Source: Haloarcula argentinensis DSM 12282 (GTDB lineage: Archaea; Halobacteriota; Halobacteria; Halobacteriales; Haloarculaceae). From it: a stretch of 64,000 nt of DNA. The stretch is taken from assembly GCA_000336895.1 (NCBI GenBank), contig AOLX01000023.1, positions 197,405 through 261,404 on the forward strand, read 5' to 3'. Shown here in pieces: positions 24,261-33,983 of this stretch. The notes under the pieces were generated by a model, which was given only the letters and a program-made list of their open reading frames with translations, was not told where the DNA came from and searched no databases. The position numbers were made by a program, and so were the translations under genes. The first letter of the stretch is position 1. Each line of letters opens with the position of its first letter.

Positions 24261-26279
24261 ATGACGCTCCGGACGGCACTCAACGACTTCAAGCGGACGC
24301 GGGACCGCCGCCACCAGTTCCCGGGTGAACTCCGCTCTACGACGGGTAGTTTCTCCGGACTCGACAGCCGCTTGGTGCATGTCGACAACGACGGCTCGCT
24401 GCGGGACTACTCCTATCCGCTGTGTGGGCTCACGGGGATCGACCGCTCGCGGTTCGGTATCGACACGGGTTCGACGACGTGGTTCAGCACCGACGCCGAC
24501 CAGCGGTATCGCGGTGACGCAGGCGTCGTTGAGACCATCCACGACTGCGGCGATTGGGCCGTCGTCCAGACGGACTGTACTATCGAGCAGGCTCACGTCA
24601 CCCGGTTCGAACTTCGTGGCGACGCACCCGCCGACGTGTCGCTTCGGGCGTTCGTCGATTTCGCACCCGACGGGCGGGACGGCCGACAGAGCCTGCTGAT
24701 GCACGGAAACACCGTCGAGGCCTACCACCGGTCCGAACACGACTTCGTCGGTGTCTCTACCGAACTCGACGCCGTTCAGGGCCAAATCCCCGAGCGGTTC
24801 CCCGAACTCGTCCACGACGACCCGGTCTCGTTCCCCCGGGCAACTGGGGAGCGCCGGTACGAGGACACGACGCTGACTGGTGGTGTCCTGCTGTCCGCAC
24901 CCTTCGTCGACGGGGGCGTCACACTGGCGACGCTGCTGACAGACACGAACGATATTGGCCGTGACGCGGCGCTGTCGACCATTGACCGGCTGGTGAGCGA
25001 TCATTACACCTCGGAGACGTTGCTCGAAGCAGGTCAGGCACAGCGGCGGTGGAGCGTCCCCGCGGACACGCCGAGTCGCGAAAGCGTCGTGGCCGACCTC
25101 CGCGTCCTCTCGCTGCTTTCGGCCACGAACGGTGCCAGAATCGCTGCACCGGACTTCGACCCGTACTACGTCACCTCCGGCGGCTACGGCTACACGTGGT
25201 TCCGCGACGACGCCGAGATTTCGGCATTCCTGCTCGAAGCCGACGGGACGTTCGACCTCGGACTCGATTCGTGGCACCAGCGCTCCGCCGAATTCTACTG
25301 TCGCACGCAGCAACCGGACGGGAGCTGGCCACACCGCGTCTGGCCCGGCGACGAGACGCTCGCGCCGGGCTGGGCGAACGCCCGGCTCGAAAGCGGCTCG
25401 GACGCGGACTACCAGGCCGACCAGACCGCGAGTGTCACCAGCTTCCTCGCGACGTACCTCCGGACCGGCGACCCGGCCGACCCGGAGTGTATCGAAGCCA
25501 CGCTCGGGCGCGCCGTCGAGAGCATCGACGACACGCTGGCCGACGACGGCCTCCCCATTGCCTGTCAGAACGCCTGGGAGAACATGCGGGGCCGGTTCAC
25601 GCACACCGCTGCGACTTTCCTGCACGCCTACGCGGCCGTCGCCCGCGCGCCCGTCTGTGCCACGCTCCGAGACCACGCCCGGTCACAGGCCGAGACGGTG
25701 CTGTCGTCGCTGGACGCGCTGTGGACCGGTGACCGCTACGCTCTCCGCGAACACGACGGGGCCATCGACGACCGACTGGACTCCGCGACGCTGGCCCTCC
25801 CCGCCGCCTGTCGCGTCGCCACCGAGGCCATCGACCTGCCCGCGGAGACCCGTGATCGGCTCTCTACCCACGTCGAGACGACACTCGACGGGCTGGAACG
25901 GGATACCGGCGACATCCGCGGCCTCGTCCGCTTCGAGGGCGACGACTGGCGGTGTGGCTCACAGGACCGCGAGAAAATCTGGACCGTCTCGACGGCGTGG
26001 GGCGCAAACAGTGCCGCCCAGCTGGGTGCGCTCCTGCGTGATGCCGACGACAGCCGAGCGACGGCGGCCTACGCCCGGGCCCGGGATCTGCTGGGGGAGA
26101 TTCTCCCCGGCGGCTCGCTCGTTCAGTCCAGCGGCTACCTCCCCGAACAACTGTTCGACGATGGGACGCCTGACTGTGGCACGCCGCTCGGCTGGCCCCA
26201 CGCACTCCGGCTGGCCACTGTGGCCCACCTCGATGACGCCGGGGAGCTCACTGCCGAACCACTGAGCGCCCGCGAGTGA
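24261..26279 (+). CDS. GH15 glucoamylase-like glycoside hydrolase
   Basis: The 672-residue protein has an N-terminal beta-sandwich domain (about 1-280), then an alpha/alpha barrel. Barrel landmarks are GGYGYTWFRDDAEISAF, QQPDGSWPHRVWPG and the C-terminal YLPEQLFDDGTPDCGTPLGWPHA, whose PEQ glutamate is the GH15 catalytic base. The usual W-E-x-R segment carrying the acid is not visible and is replaced near DYQADQTAS. It has no signal peptide, so it should release glucose from oligosaccharides in the cytosol. It is divergent from trmB and next to a sugar importer. Confidence 0.85.
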   Translation: MTLRTALNDFKRTRDRRHQFPGELRSTTGSFSGLDSRLVHVDNDGSLRDYSYPLCGLTGIDRSRFGIDTGSTTWFSTDADQRYRGDAGVVETIHDCGDWAVVQTDCTIEQAHVTRFELRGDAPADVSLRAFVDFAPDGRDGRQSLLMHGNTVEAYHRSEHDFVGVSTELDAVQGQIPERFPELVHDDPVSFPRATGERRYEDTTLTGGVLLSAPFVDGGVTLATLLTDTNDIGRDAALSTIDRLVSDHYTSETLLEAGQAQRRWSVPADTPSRESVVADLRVLSLLSATNGARIAAPDFDPYYVTSGGYGYTWFRDDAEISAFLLEADGTFDLGLDSWHQRSAEFYCRTQQPDGSWPHRVWPGDETLAPGWANARLESGSDADYQADQTASVTSFLATYLRTGDPADPECIEATLGRAVESIDDTLADDGLPIACQNAWENMRGRFTHTAATFLHAYAAVARAPVCATLRDHARSQAETVLSSLDALWTGDRYALREHDGAIDDRLDSATLALPAACRVATEAIDLPAETRDRLSTHVETTLDGLERDTGDIRGLVRFEGDDWRCGSQDREKIWTVSTAWGANSAAQLGALLRDADDSRATAAYARARDLLGEILPGGSLVQSSGYLPEQLFDDGTPDCGTPLGWPHALRLATVAHLDDAGELTAEPLSARE

Positions 26280-26428
26280 ACTGCTGGGTCACTGGTCGCC
26301 CGCGGGTACCCTCTTTCGCGGACCGCGCTGCTTGGCTTGAGGTTCGAAAACGTAGCGGATGGCCGTAGGGACTCTATAACTGGTTGAAAACAGCGACTAC
26401 GTCTGAATTTGGAGCACTGGCTATCGCC

Positions 26429-27595
26429 CTACTGCGGCGTTGCGACAGGCGCGTCCTCGCCCGCCGTGACAGCCTCGCCGGTCTCTGTATCGAACAGGTG
26501 CACGGCAGATTCGTCGAACGACACCTGTACCCGGTCACCGATGGCCGGCTCCACGTCGGTGCTCACCCTGGCGATGAAATCCGGTGCGCCGTCGCCCTCG
26601 AATCCGGTCTTCGATTCACCCAGGTCGAGATATAGGTAGTTGTCGCTGCCGATGGGTTCGAGCACGTCGACCGTCGCCGGGACGGCGTTCTGGTCGCCAC
26701 CGTCGCTGACGGAAACGTGTTCCGGTCGGATACCCAGCACGTACGACCCGCGCTGGCTGTCGCCGAATGCACTGGCACGGCCGCCCGTGAGGTCATAGGA
26801 GAAGTCGTCGTTAGCGCCGGTGAGCCGCACGCCGCTGCTGAGCGGCTCCGCGGTCACGTCGAGGAAATTCATCGAGGGCGAGCCGACGAAGCCGCCAACG
26901 AACTGGTTGGTCGGGTTCTCGTACACCGTCTTCGGTCGGCCGGCCTGCTGGAGTTCCCCGTCGTTGAGGATGACGATGCGGTCGCCCATCGTCATGGCTT
27001 CTTCCTGATCATGGGTGACGTAGACGGCCGTAATGCCGAGCTCCTCTTGCAGGCGCTGGATCTCCGTCCGCATCGTCGTCCGGAGCTTCGCGTCGAGGTT
27101 GCTGAGTGGCTCGTCGAAGAGGAACACGTCCGGCTCCCGGACGATGGCGCGCCCGAGCGCGACTCGCTGCTTCTGCCCGCCGGAGAGCTGGTCCGGCGTG
27201 TCATCGAGCAGGTCCCCGATACCCATCATCTCCGCTGTCTCGGTGACTCGCTCTTGCCGTTCCTCCTTCGAGAGGTCCGTGCTCATCCGGAGGCCAAAGG
27301 CCATGTTCTGTCGGATAGACTTGTGGGGGTACAGCGCGTAGTTCTGAAACACCATCGCGACGTCGCGCTTGCGGGCGTGGACGTCTGTTACGTCCTCGCC
27401 GCCGATGCGGATACGGCCGCTCGTCGGCCGCTCAAGCCCGGCAACCATCCGTAGGCTCGTCGATTTCCCACACCCCGAGGGCCCGACGACCGTTACGAAC
27501 TCCCCGTCGTCGATGGACAGATCGATGTCGTCGACCGCCACGATGGAGCCACCGTCGAACTCCTTGCGGAGACCGTCTAGTTCGAGACTCGCCAT
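26429..27595 (-). CDS. Sugar ABC transporter ATPase (MalK/UgpC type)
   Basis: From [16 protein letters not shown] the protein has 388 residues. Walker [11 protein letters not shown]-loop [17 protein letters not shown], signature [13 protein letters not shown], Walker [17 protein letters not shown] and switch histidine [12 protein letters not shown] are all intact. A C-terminal TOBE domain, as in MalK, follows (from about residue 240). It would power the permeases encoded at 31292-33333, although it is on the opposite strand and 3' of the amylase gene. One ATPase of this type often serves several importers. Confidence 0.92.
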   Translation of the reverse strand: MASLELDGLRKEFDGGSIVAVDDIDLSIDDGEFVTVVGPSGCGKSTSLRMVAGLERPTSGRIRIGGEDVTDVHARKRDVAMVFQNYALYPHKSIRQNMAFGLRMSTDLSKEERQERVTETAEMMGIGDLLDDTPDQLSGGQKQRVALGRAIVREPDVFLFDEPLSNLDAKLRTTMRTEIQRLQEELGITAVYVTHDQEEAMTMGDRIVILNDGELQQAGRPKTVYENPTNQFVGGFVGSPSMNFLDVTAEPLSSGVRLTGANDDFSYDLTGGRASAFGDSQRGSYVLGIRPEHVSVSDGGDQNAVPATVDVLEPIGSDNYLYLDLGESKTGFEGDGAPDFIARVSTDVEPAIGDRVQVSFDESAVHLFDTETGEAVTAGEDAPVATPQ

Positions 27596-27687
27596 TACAC
27601 GGAGTCTCACACCCGATGCTAATAAGTTTGATGGGATTTTTCATAGAAGATCTAGCAGAGTCGATGCAGGCATGGAACCGAGCGCCG

Positions 27688-29778
27688 TCAGCGGCCGTTC
27701 GGCGCTGATACCACAACGATATCGCCGACCTCGACTGTCCCGTCACTGCCGATTGGAGTGTCGCTGAGAAGATCAGTGTCCGCGACCGGGGGGTCGAGTG
27801 AGACGCTCACCGTGCCGTCGCCGAAGTGCAGGACGACCACCAGCGTCTCGTCGCCGTCGGTGCGCTCGTACGCGACGACGCTGTCCGCATCGCCCGTTTC
27901 GACGGTATAGGGAATCAGATGTACTCCGGGCGCGCGCAGTGCGGCGTGGTCCGACCGCAGTGCCACTAGTCGCCGGTGGAAGTCGGTCAGGGCGTTGTCG
28001 CCGTCGTGCCAGCGCATCGTCCCGCGTTGCTGTTCGACGCCGCGTTCCTGGCCGGCGTATATCATCGGCGTCCCGGGGAGCGTGAACGTGGCTCCGACGG
28101 CCGCCCGCAGTGACGCAGTCCCGCACTCGTCAAGATAGCGGTCCTCGTCGTGGTTGTCGACGTATCGCATGTGGCCGGCGCGGTCGGGGTAGCCGTGCTC
28201 GGCCGTCGCGTCGAGCGCCTCGAACAGCGCCGACGCCGGTTCCTCGCCGGTCCCGATCTCGCGGAGCGTGTCGAACAGATCCGTGTCGTAGTGGACATCG
28301 AACTCGTTTTCGGCGAAAGCGGCGTCACGCGGGACTGTCTCGTCGAGCAGCAGGAACTCTGGGTCGTCGGCTTTCACCCGCTCCCGGACCTCCTTCCAGA
28401 ACCCGTGTGGCACGCCCCAGGCCACGTCACAGCGGAACCCGTCGACCACGTCGCGCCACTCGTCGACCACGTCGAGCATCCAGCGCCGGACGTCGAGCGA
28501 GTCGTAGTTGAGGTTCGGGATCCGCGTCCAGTTGAAGTAGTGTCCCGGCGCGTCTTCGCCCGCCCAGTCGACGTCGGAGACATCCTGTGACGCCGGGACT
28601 CGCTCGTAGTAGTCTGCGTACTCGGGGACGTCGGCTCGGTGGAGCTGGAACGCCGGGTGGTCCCGCGAGCTATGGTTGATAACCAAGTCGAAGACGACCC
28701 GAATCCCCGCGTCGTGGAGTCGGTCGACAAGCGATTCGAACTCTTCGCGTGTTCCCAGATCCTCGGCGGTGTCGAAGAAATCAGTAATGTGGTAGCCGTG
28801 CCGGGTCGGACTCGCCTGAACGGGGGTGAGCCACACCACGTCGACGCCCAGCGACTCGATGTAGGGGACCCGCCGCTCGATGGCCTCGAAGGTCGTGTCG
28901 ACGGTCTCGCCGGCGAACGACCGGACGAATATCTCGTAGATGGTGGCGTCGCCGGCCCAGGCCGGCGGGTCGGCCGGCCGCGAGACAGATACCGTCTCGC
29001 CCGCGCCTGCGTCCTCGCTTTTCTTGCCACATTCCACGACTAGCGTGTCCGCGACACTGTGGCGCTCGGCGACGGCGACCGCGTGAACGCGGGCCGTTTC
29101 GGGCAGTGCGTCGCGTGGGACTCGGAGTTCGTCACCGTCGGTGGTCACGGCCGACTCTCTCAGGTCGTCGCGGCCGTCGAGATAGAACTCGACCTCCGGC
29201 TCGCTCCCCGACGGGGCCGCGCGGGCGTCTGCCACGACGACGAGGTCCCCGTCCTCTGTCTTGCCGGTGAGTTCGACCCGAGGGCGACCCGGTCCCTCGA
29301 CGGTAACCTCGTCAGTCGCGGTCGATTCGAAGGAGCCGTCGAAACTGAAAATCGCGTGGTGGGTCCCCGGCGGGAGTTCGGTCTCGATCACCCATTCGTC
29401 GCCGTCGCGTTCGGCCCAGTGGGTTCCCATCGTGAAGTCGTTGAACTTCCCGATGACGATGGCGCGGTCGGCGACGGCGAGGTTGCCACCGTGTTCGAAG
29501 TCGTCCGTCGTGACGCTGAATCGGACTGTCTCGGTGACGGCCGGGAACGCTCGGACGACTTGCTCGTGTGTGCCGTCCGGTGCGGTTAACTCGGCTCGAT
29601 AGACACCCGGTGTGTCTGGTTCGAGGTGACTGATTGGGCCGTCGCCAAGCGTTGCCGTACTCGCAGTTGGCCGCTCGACTAGCCGCCACTCGGCAGCCAT
29701 GTCGAGGTCGGGCTGACGTGGGGCCAGTTCGACCGACTCGCCGACGGCGGCGAACCGCGGCGGGCCTGGATGGTGCAT
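27688..29778 (-). CDS. GH13 alpha-amylase/cyclomaltodextrinase-like enzyme
   Basis: The 696-residue protein has an N-terminal region of about 270 residues with beta-sandwich segments, including a CBM48-like DRAIVIGKFNDFTMGTH. The (beta/alpha)8 barrel begins at ATIYEIFVRSFAG. Catalytic residues fit GH13: Asp451 in DGFRCDVAW, Glu480 in FLLLDETVP and Asp544 in YVDNHDED. Region I is DLVINHSS. A C-terminal all-beta domain closes the protein. It lacks a signal peptide and therefore should cut imported maltodextrins inside the cell. It is divergent from the binding-protein operon. Confidence 0.9.
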   Translation of the reverse strand: MHHPGPPRFAAVGESVELAPRQPDLDMAAEWRLVERPTASTATLGDGPISHLEPDTPGVYRAELTAPDGTHEQVVRAFPAVTETVRFSVTTDDFEHGGNLAVADRAIVIGKFNDFTMGTHWAERDGDEWVIETELPPGTHHAIFSFDGSFESTATDEVTVEGPGRPRVELTGKTEDGDLVVVADARAAPSGSEPEVEFYLDGRDDLRESAVTTDGDELRVPRDALPETARVHAVAVAERHSVADTLVVECGKKSEDAGAGETVSVSRPADPPAWAGDATIYEIFVRSFAGETVDTTFEAIERRVPYIESLGVDVVWLTPVQASPTRHGYHITDFFDTAEDLGTREEFESLVDRLHDAGIRVVFDLVINHSSRDHPAFQLHRADVPEYADYYERVPASQDVSDVDWAGEDAPGHYFNWTRIPNLNYDSLDVRRWMLDVVDEWRDVVDGFRCDVAWGVPHGFWKEVRERVKADDPEFLLLDETVPRDAAFAENEFDVHYDTDLFDTLREIGTGEEPASALFEALDATAEHGYPDRAGHMRYVDNHDEDRYLDECGTASLRAAVGATFTLPGTPMIYAGQERGVEQQRGTMRWHDGDNALTDFHRRLVALRSDHAALRAPGVHLIPYTVETGDADSVVAYERTDGDETLVVVLHFGDGTVSVSLDPPVADTDLLSDTPIGSDGTVEVGDIVVVSAPNGR

Positions 29779-29825
29779 ACGCCTACGGTGCGGGGACGGT
29801 ACTGTGAGTGTTACGTTTCGAGATG

Positions 29826-29847
29826 AATTTAAGAAAAACTATCACAT
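29826..29847. promoter_or_regulatory. Divergent amylase/binding-protein regulatory region
   Basis: GAAAAACTATCACAT (29833-29847) matches the motif upstream of the GH15 gene at 13 of 15 positions. On the minus strand it abuts a TATA-like TTAAATTC (29826-29833), about 50 bases before the amylase start. The binding-protein operon starts on the other side, where TTTAAGTTATG near 29952 is its TATA candidate. Confidence 0.42.
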
Positions 29848-29989
29848 CGTAATTTCCGGCCGCTTGGGTTCACTAAAACCGACACACATCGGAGCAATTC
29901 GCTGTCGAGTCTTGGAATCTATCATCATTGTATCCTTCTATTTCCGAATGATTTAAGTTATGAAGGACTATTTCATCCAATATCTATCC

Positions 29990-31282
29990 ATGACAATGGA
30001 ACGACGGACCGTGCTCAAGCGGATCGGCGGCGTTGGTGCGGCTGCAGCCCTGGCTGGCTGTAGTGTGCAAGAGCAGGGCAGTGGCGGCTCGGACGGGGGA
30101 ACGGCGTCAGGTGACGGGTCGGGCGATGGGTCCAGCAGCGGGTCCGACGGCGGGAGTCAGCAGTCCAGCGGGACTGCAACGGCGTGGTACCAGCTCCAGG
30201 ATTCGGAGATCCCCGCACGCAAGGACGCGATGGAGACGTTCACGAGCGAGACGGAGTTCGCCGTCGAGGGGTCGGACATCTCCAACATGGAAAAGAAGAC
30301 TACGAGCGCGATTCCGGCCGGGCAGGGGCCGGAGATCTTCGAGTGGGCGCACGACTGGGTGGGCGACTACTACCAGCGCGAGTTCGTCGTCGACCAGTCC
30401 GACGAACTTTCCGTGAGCTTAGACCAGTTCACGGACGCCGCCGCCTCCGCCGTCCAGTTCGACGACGCCGTCGTCGGCCTCCCGCACTCGGCGGAAACGG
30501 TGACGCTCATCTACAACTCCGATATCGTCGACGAACCGCCTGAGACTATCGACGATATGGTGGCGACAATGGAGGAGTACCACGACCCGAGCAGCAGTCA
30601 GTACGGTCTCGCCGCGCCGTTCGATCCGTACTTCACGAGCGGGTGGATACAGGCCTTTGGCGGCTACTACTTCGACCCGGAGCAGGACCCGGCACTCGGG
30701 CTGGATGCCGACGAAGCCGTCGAAGGGCTGGAGTTCGCCCTCGACACCCTCCGCCCGTACATGCCCGACGACCCGAACTACGAACCGCAGGCCGCGACGT
30801 TCTCGGAGGGGAACGCCGCCTTCGCGGTCAACGGGCCGTGGTACCTGGCGACGCTGAACCAGAGCGACGTGAACTACGAAGTGGCGACGTTCCCTGCCAT
30901 CGACGGCGGCGAGGTGACGCCGTACACCGGCATCTCGATGTGGTACTTCGCGGACGCGATGAACGAGGGTGGTGCCGACGCCACGGCCGCCCGGAACTTC
31001 GTCGAGTGGTTCGCCACCAACGAGGACCACGCCACGCGACTCGCCGAGGAACAGGGCGCGATTCCGGTGCTCGACAGTCTCGTCGGCAGCGACGAACTCC
31101 CTGACCACGTCCAGACGTACTCCCAGACCGTCAGCCAGGGCGTCCCGATGCCGACCGACCCGCGCATGAACAAGGTGTGGTCGCCGCTTGAGAACGCCCT
31201 CATCGAAGCGTTCAACGGCGATTCGAGCGCTGAAGACGCACTGACGACCGCCGCCGAAGAAATCCGTAGCAACTGGGAGTAA
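29990..31282 (+). CDS. Sugar ABC transporter substrate-binding lipoprotein
   Basis: The start MTMERRTVLKRIGG is preferred because the twin-arginine motif follows at once and the TATA candidate at 29952 fits; an ATG at 29960 is also in frame. The N-terminus has RRTVLKRIGGVGAAAALAGC, a Tat signal with lipobox, then a Gly/Ser linker. The mature part is an extracellular binding protein family 1 (MalE-like) with GQGPEIFEWAHDWVGDY and FAVNGPWYLATL. It would capture malto-oligosaccharides and hand them to the permeases encoded directly downstream. The ligand is inferred from neighbours. Confidence 0.9.
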   Translation: MTMERRTVLKRIGGVGAAAALAGCSVQEQGSGGSDGGTASGDGSGDGSSSGSDGGSQQSSGTATAWYQLQDSEIPARKDAMETFTSETEFAVEGSDISNMEKKTTSAIPAGQGPEIFEWAHDWVGDYYQREFVVDQSDELSVSLDQFTDAAASAVQFDDAVVGLPHSAETVTLIYNSDIVDEPPETIDDMVATMEEYHDPSSSQYGLAAPFDPYFTSGWIQAFGGYYFDPEQDPALGLDADEAVEGLEFALDTLRPYMPDDPNYEPQAATFSEGNAAFAVNGPWYLATLNQSDVNYEVATFPAIDGGEVTPYTGISMWYFADAMNEGGADATAARNFVEWFATNEDHATRLAEEQGAIPVLDSLVGSDELPDHVQTYSQTVSQGVPMPTDPRMNKVWSPLENALIEAFNGDSSAEDALTTAAEEIRSNWE

Positions 31283-31291
31283 GCAACGCCC

Positions 31292-32254
31292 ATGAGTACC
31301 GTTTCACGAGCGGCGGACCGCATCGAGTCGGTCCCGTTTCTGACGCGGGACGACGCGTCGTTACTGCTAGTGCTCCCGGGGCTGTTCGTCTTCTCGGCGT
31401 TCATGCTGTTCCCAGTCATCTACCTGCTGGGGATCTCCTTTACCAACGCAGAGCCGGCGAACCTGTTCGCCGGCGAGGGCGTCGTCGCCGTGCTCACCTT
31501 CGGTGACGCGCTGTTTGTCGGATTAGAGAACTACGCCGATGTGCTGACCGACGGCCAGTTCTGGAACTCATTCGGTGTCACCTGGCTGTTCGTCGCCACG
31601 AGCGTCACGCTCAAAATCGGGGCGAGCCTGGCTATCGCGCTCGTTGTGACCAGTGACCTCGTCCGCGGCAAGCGCGTCCTGCGCTCGCTCATCATCTTCC
31701 CGATGGGGCTGCCGCCGATTTTCACTATCACCGTGTGGCGCGGCATCTTCAGCTCCGCCGAGTTCGGGCTGATGAACCAGCTGCTGACCGCGTTCGGGGC
31801 GAGTTCGGTCGCGTGGCTCTCGGGCCGCTGGACTGCCTTCGTCGCGTACAACGTCACGGAGGCGTGGCTGGCGTACCCGTTCATGGTTATCATCACCGTC
31901 AGTGCGCTACAGGACGTACCCGAGGAACTCCACGAGGCGGCCGTCGTCGACGGCGCGGGGTTCCTGGCACGCTTTGCCCACATCACCCTGCCGTCGATCA
32001 AGCGGCCCGTCCTGTTTGCGTCGATTCTGACATCTGCGGCGTCGTTCCAGCAGTTCCTCATTCCGTTCGTGTTCAATCAGGGCGGCCCGGCACGGGCGAA
32101 CGAACTCATCGTCGTCTACGGCTATCGTGAGGCACTGTCGTTCCAGCAGTACGGTCGTGGTGCGGCCATCAGCATCATCGCGCTCGTGTTCATCGGCGCG
32201 TTCATGTGGCTCAACGTCAAGAAAGGGAAGCTCGCCGACGGGGTGAACGACTGA
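31292..32254 (+). CDS. Sugar ABC permease, MalF type
   Basis: The 320-residue membrane protein has about six helices. The coupling EAA loop, LHEAAVVDGAGFLARFAHITLPSIKRPV, is present and contacts the ATPase. The family start LLLVLPGLFVFSAFMLFPVIYLLG is also typical. It begins 10 bp after the binding-protein stop and its stop codon overlaps the next start in TGATG, so the three genes form one operon. The large periplasmic P2 loop of enteric MalF is not visible, in line with other prokaryotes. Confidence 0.9.
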   Translation: MSTVSRAADRIESVPFLTRDDASLLLVLPGLFVFSAFMLFPVIYLLGISFTNAEPANLFAGEGVVAVLTFGDALFVGLENYADVLTDGQFWNSFGVTWLFVATSVTLKIGASLAIALVVTSDLVRGKRVLRSLIIFPMGLPPIFTITVWRGIFSSAEFGLMNQLLTAFGASSVAWLSGRWTAFVAYNVTEAWLAYPFMVIITVSALQDVPEELHEAAVVDGAGFLARFAHITLPSIKRPVLFASILTSAASFQQFLIPFVFNQGGPARANELIVVYGYREALSFQQYGRGAAISIIALVFIGAFMWLNVKKGKLADGVND

Positions 32255-33333
32255 TGTTGCTCGGTGCGATCGCCAGGAAGCTCGGCGACGACATCAAGAC
32301 GTTCGCGACGATGCCAGCACGGACGGTCCGAAAGTGGTCCTACACCGTGCAGGCGGTCCGTCGGGGCGAACTGCCCGCGTCCGAAGTCCTGAAGGTCATT
32401 CTCTCGACCATCGGTGCAACGCTGGTGGTGCTGGCGCTGCTCTTCCCGATCTACTGGATTCTGATGGCGGCCCTCTCCGGCTCCGGAAGCTCGCTGTACA
32501 CATCCGAGAGCTTCTCGCTGTTTCCCGCTAACCCAACGGTCAAACCGTTCATCTGGGTTATCGGCGACCTCATCGTCCCGTCGTATTCGATCTCCGCCGC
32601 CATCCCGTTCACCGACCTCGCCTTCGTGTTCCAGACGCCGGGGATCGAAATTCTGGACGCCTCCGACTACGGCGTCAACCGCCCGTCGGATTTCAAGCAC
32701 TTCCTCTGGAACAGCCTCATGGTGGCGATTCCGACCGTTCTTATTGCGATGTCGCTCATCATTCCGGCAGCCTATGCCCTCTCGCGCCGTGAGTTCCTCT
32801 TCCGGCGGAAGATCCTGTTCCTCTACGTCCTGATGACGCAGGTCGGTGGCGGCCTCGGGGTTGCTCTGCTCATTGGGATGTACGCGCTGTACGTCCAGTT
32901 CGGCATCAACGACAGCAAGCTGGCGCTTGCGGTGTACTACGCGGCGACCGCTGTCCCGTTCAATACATGGCTGCTGAAGACGTACATGGACGGCATCCCA
33001 GTCTCCTACGAGGAAGCCGCCGTCGTTGATGGCGCGCCGCCCTGGCGAGTCGTCACCGAGGTCATCATTCCGATGTCGACCGCCGGACTGGCGACGGTGT
33101 TCATCTTCGTCTTCCTCACCGGCTGGACGGAGTTCGTCGTCGCCCAGACGCTGCTGGGGACGGAGAACTACACGCTGCCGGTCGGCCTGTATGCGATGGT
33201 CGACGAGTACTCCATCCCGTGGGCGCGCTTCTCCGCGTTCGCGCTCACCTTCGCCTCGCCGATCATGCTGGCGTACCTGTTCGCCCAGCGCTACATCGAG
33301 GGCGGGCTCTCATTCAGCGGGATGGAAGGTTAG
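32254..33333 (+). CDS. Sugar ABC permease, MalG type
   Basis: The start is the ATG in TGATG at 32254, overlapping the upstream stop by one base, giving 359 residues. The protein has a cytosolic lead with TMPARTVRKWSY, then six helices. The EAA loop is SYEEAAVVDGAPPWRVVTEVIIPMSTAGL. A long external loop (about residues 85-145) separates helices 1 and 2. With the MalF-type partner it forms the channel. The stop overlaps the convergent lipoprotein gene by 4 bp. Confidence 0.9.
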   Translation: MLLGAIARKLGDDIKTFATMPARTVRKWSYTVQAVRRGELPASEVLKVILSTIGATLVVLALLFPIYWILMAALSGSGSSLYTSESFSLFPANPTVKPFIWVIGDLIVPSYSISAAIPFTDLAFVFQTPGIEILDASDYGVNRPSDFKHFLWNSLMVAIPTVLIAMSLIIPAAYALSRREFLFRRKILFLYVLMTQVGGGLGVALLIGMYALYVQFGINDSKLALAVYYAATAVPFNTWLLKTYMDGIPVSYEEAAVVDGAPPWRVVTEVIIPMSTAGLATVFIFVFLTGWTEFVVAQTLLGTENYTLPVGLYAMVDEYSIPWARFSAFALTFASPIMLAYLFAQRYIEGGLSFSGMEG

Positions 33334-33926
33334 GCCGGCGCGACGCCAGCCGTCATCCAGCAGCCTTCGTAGGGCGCTTCAGTCTGCTTTTCGACCGTCC
33401 ACCGGTAGCTCGTCGTCGTCCCGTTCCCGTTGACGACGGTCACCGGCTGTGACGCGGTGTTGCCATCGCGGTCGAGCGGCCCGTACCGCACGCCCGTCGC
33501 GTTCAGGAGCGGTTCGAACCCGCTCTGGATTGTCCGGACGAAGTTCGAGTACGGTCCCGTCAGCTCCCGGTTCGACGGGGACGCGAACTGCCACGTGGTG
33601 TTGATGCCCTCGTTCGTCTTCGGGTCGTTGTTCTGCAGCGCCAGCACCTGGATGTGGACGACGAGTCCCGGCGGCCGCTCGCAGTTCGGTCGCAGTTCGA
33701 GGACTCGCGGCTGTGTTACCGCTGACCGGTTGGCGTCGACGGAGACGTTGCCCCAGTAGCTCCCCTCGTCCGTCGCTTCCACCGCCTGTGGCTCGTCTGT
33801 CGGCACGGTGGCGGGCGTTATCGCCGGTTCCGGCTCTGTTTCCCCAGTCCCGAAAAACGCACCACAGCCCGCCAGTGAGACGAAAACGGCGAGTACGACG
33901 AGTACGAGCGGCCGGCTGGCTGTCAT
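33330..33926 (-). CDS. Lipoprotein of unknown function
   Basis: The 198-residue product has a hydrophobic signal and lipobox (VSLAGCGAFF), so it is likely lipid-anchored on the outer face of the membrane. The mature part starts with an acidic/threonine linker and contains several glycosylation-type NxS/T sites, for example NGTTTSY. Three further cysteines include NCERPPG and EGCWMT. No family is recognised. It is convergent with the permease operon and precedes nothing on its own strand closely. Confidence 0.6.
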   Translation of the reverse strand: MTASRPLVLVVLAVFVSLAGCGAFFGTGETEPEPAITPATVPTDEPQAVEATDEGSYWGNVSVDANRSAVTQPRVLELRPNCERPPGLVVHIQVLALQNNDPKTNEGINTTWQFASPSNRELTGPYSNFVRTIQSGFEPLLNATGVRYGPLDRDGNTASQPVTVVNGNGTTTSYRWTVEKQTEAPYEGCWMTAGVAPA

Positions 33927-33983
33927 ACCCCTGTATTGGGGCGGACTGCCTTCGGTGTTCTGTCGGGGGCGACGAGTCGCCCG

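Noticed and set aside
24255..25676. Minus-strand open frame of 473 codons opposite the GH15 gene
   Set aside because: Antisense to a well-supported enzyme; composition and motifs are not protein-like.
23033..33333. Canonical TrmB operator TACT-gap-GAGTA in the glucan cluster
   Set aside because: I looked in the intergenic spaces and found no convincing copy; a partial TACTGTGAGT near 29798 lacks the right spacing.
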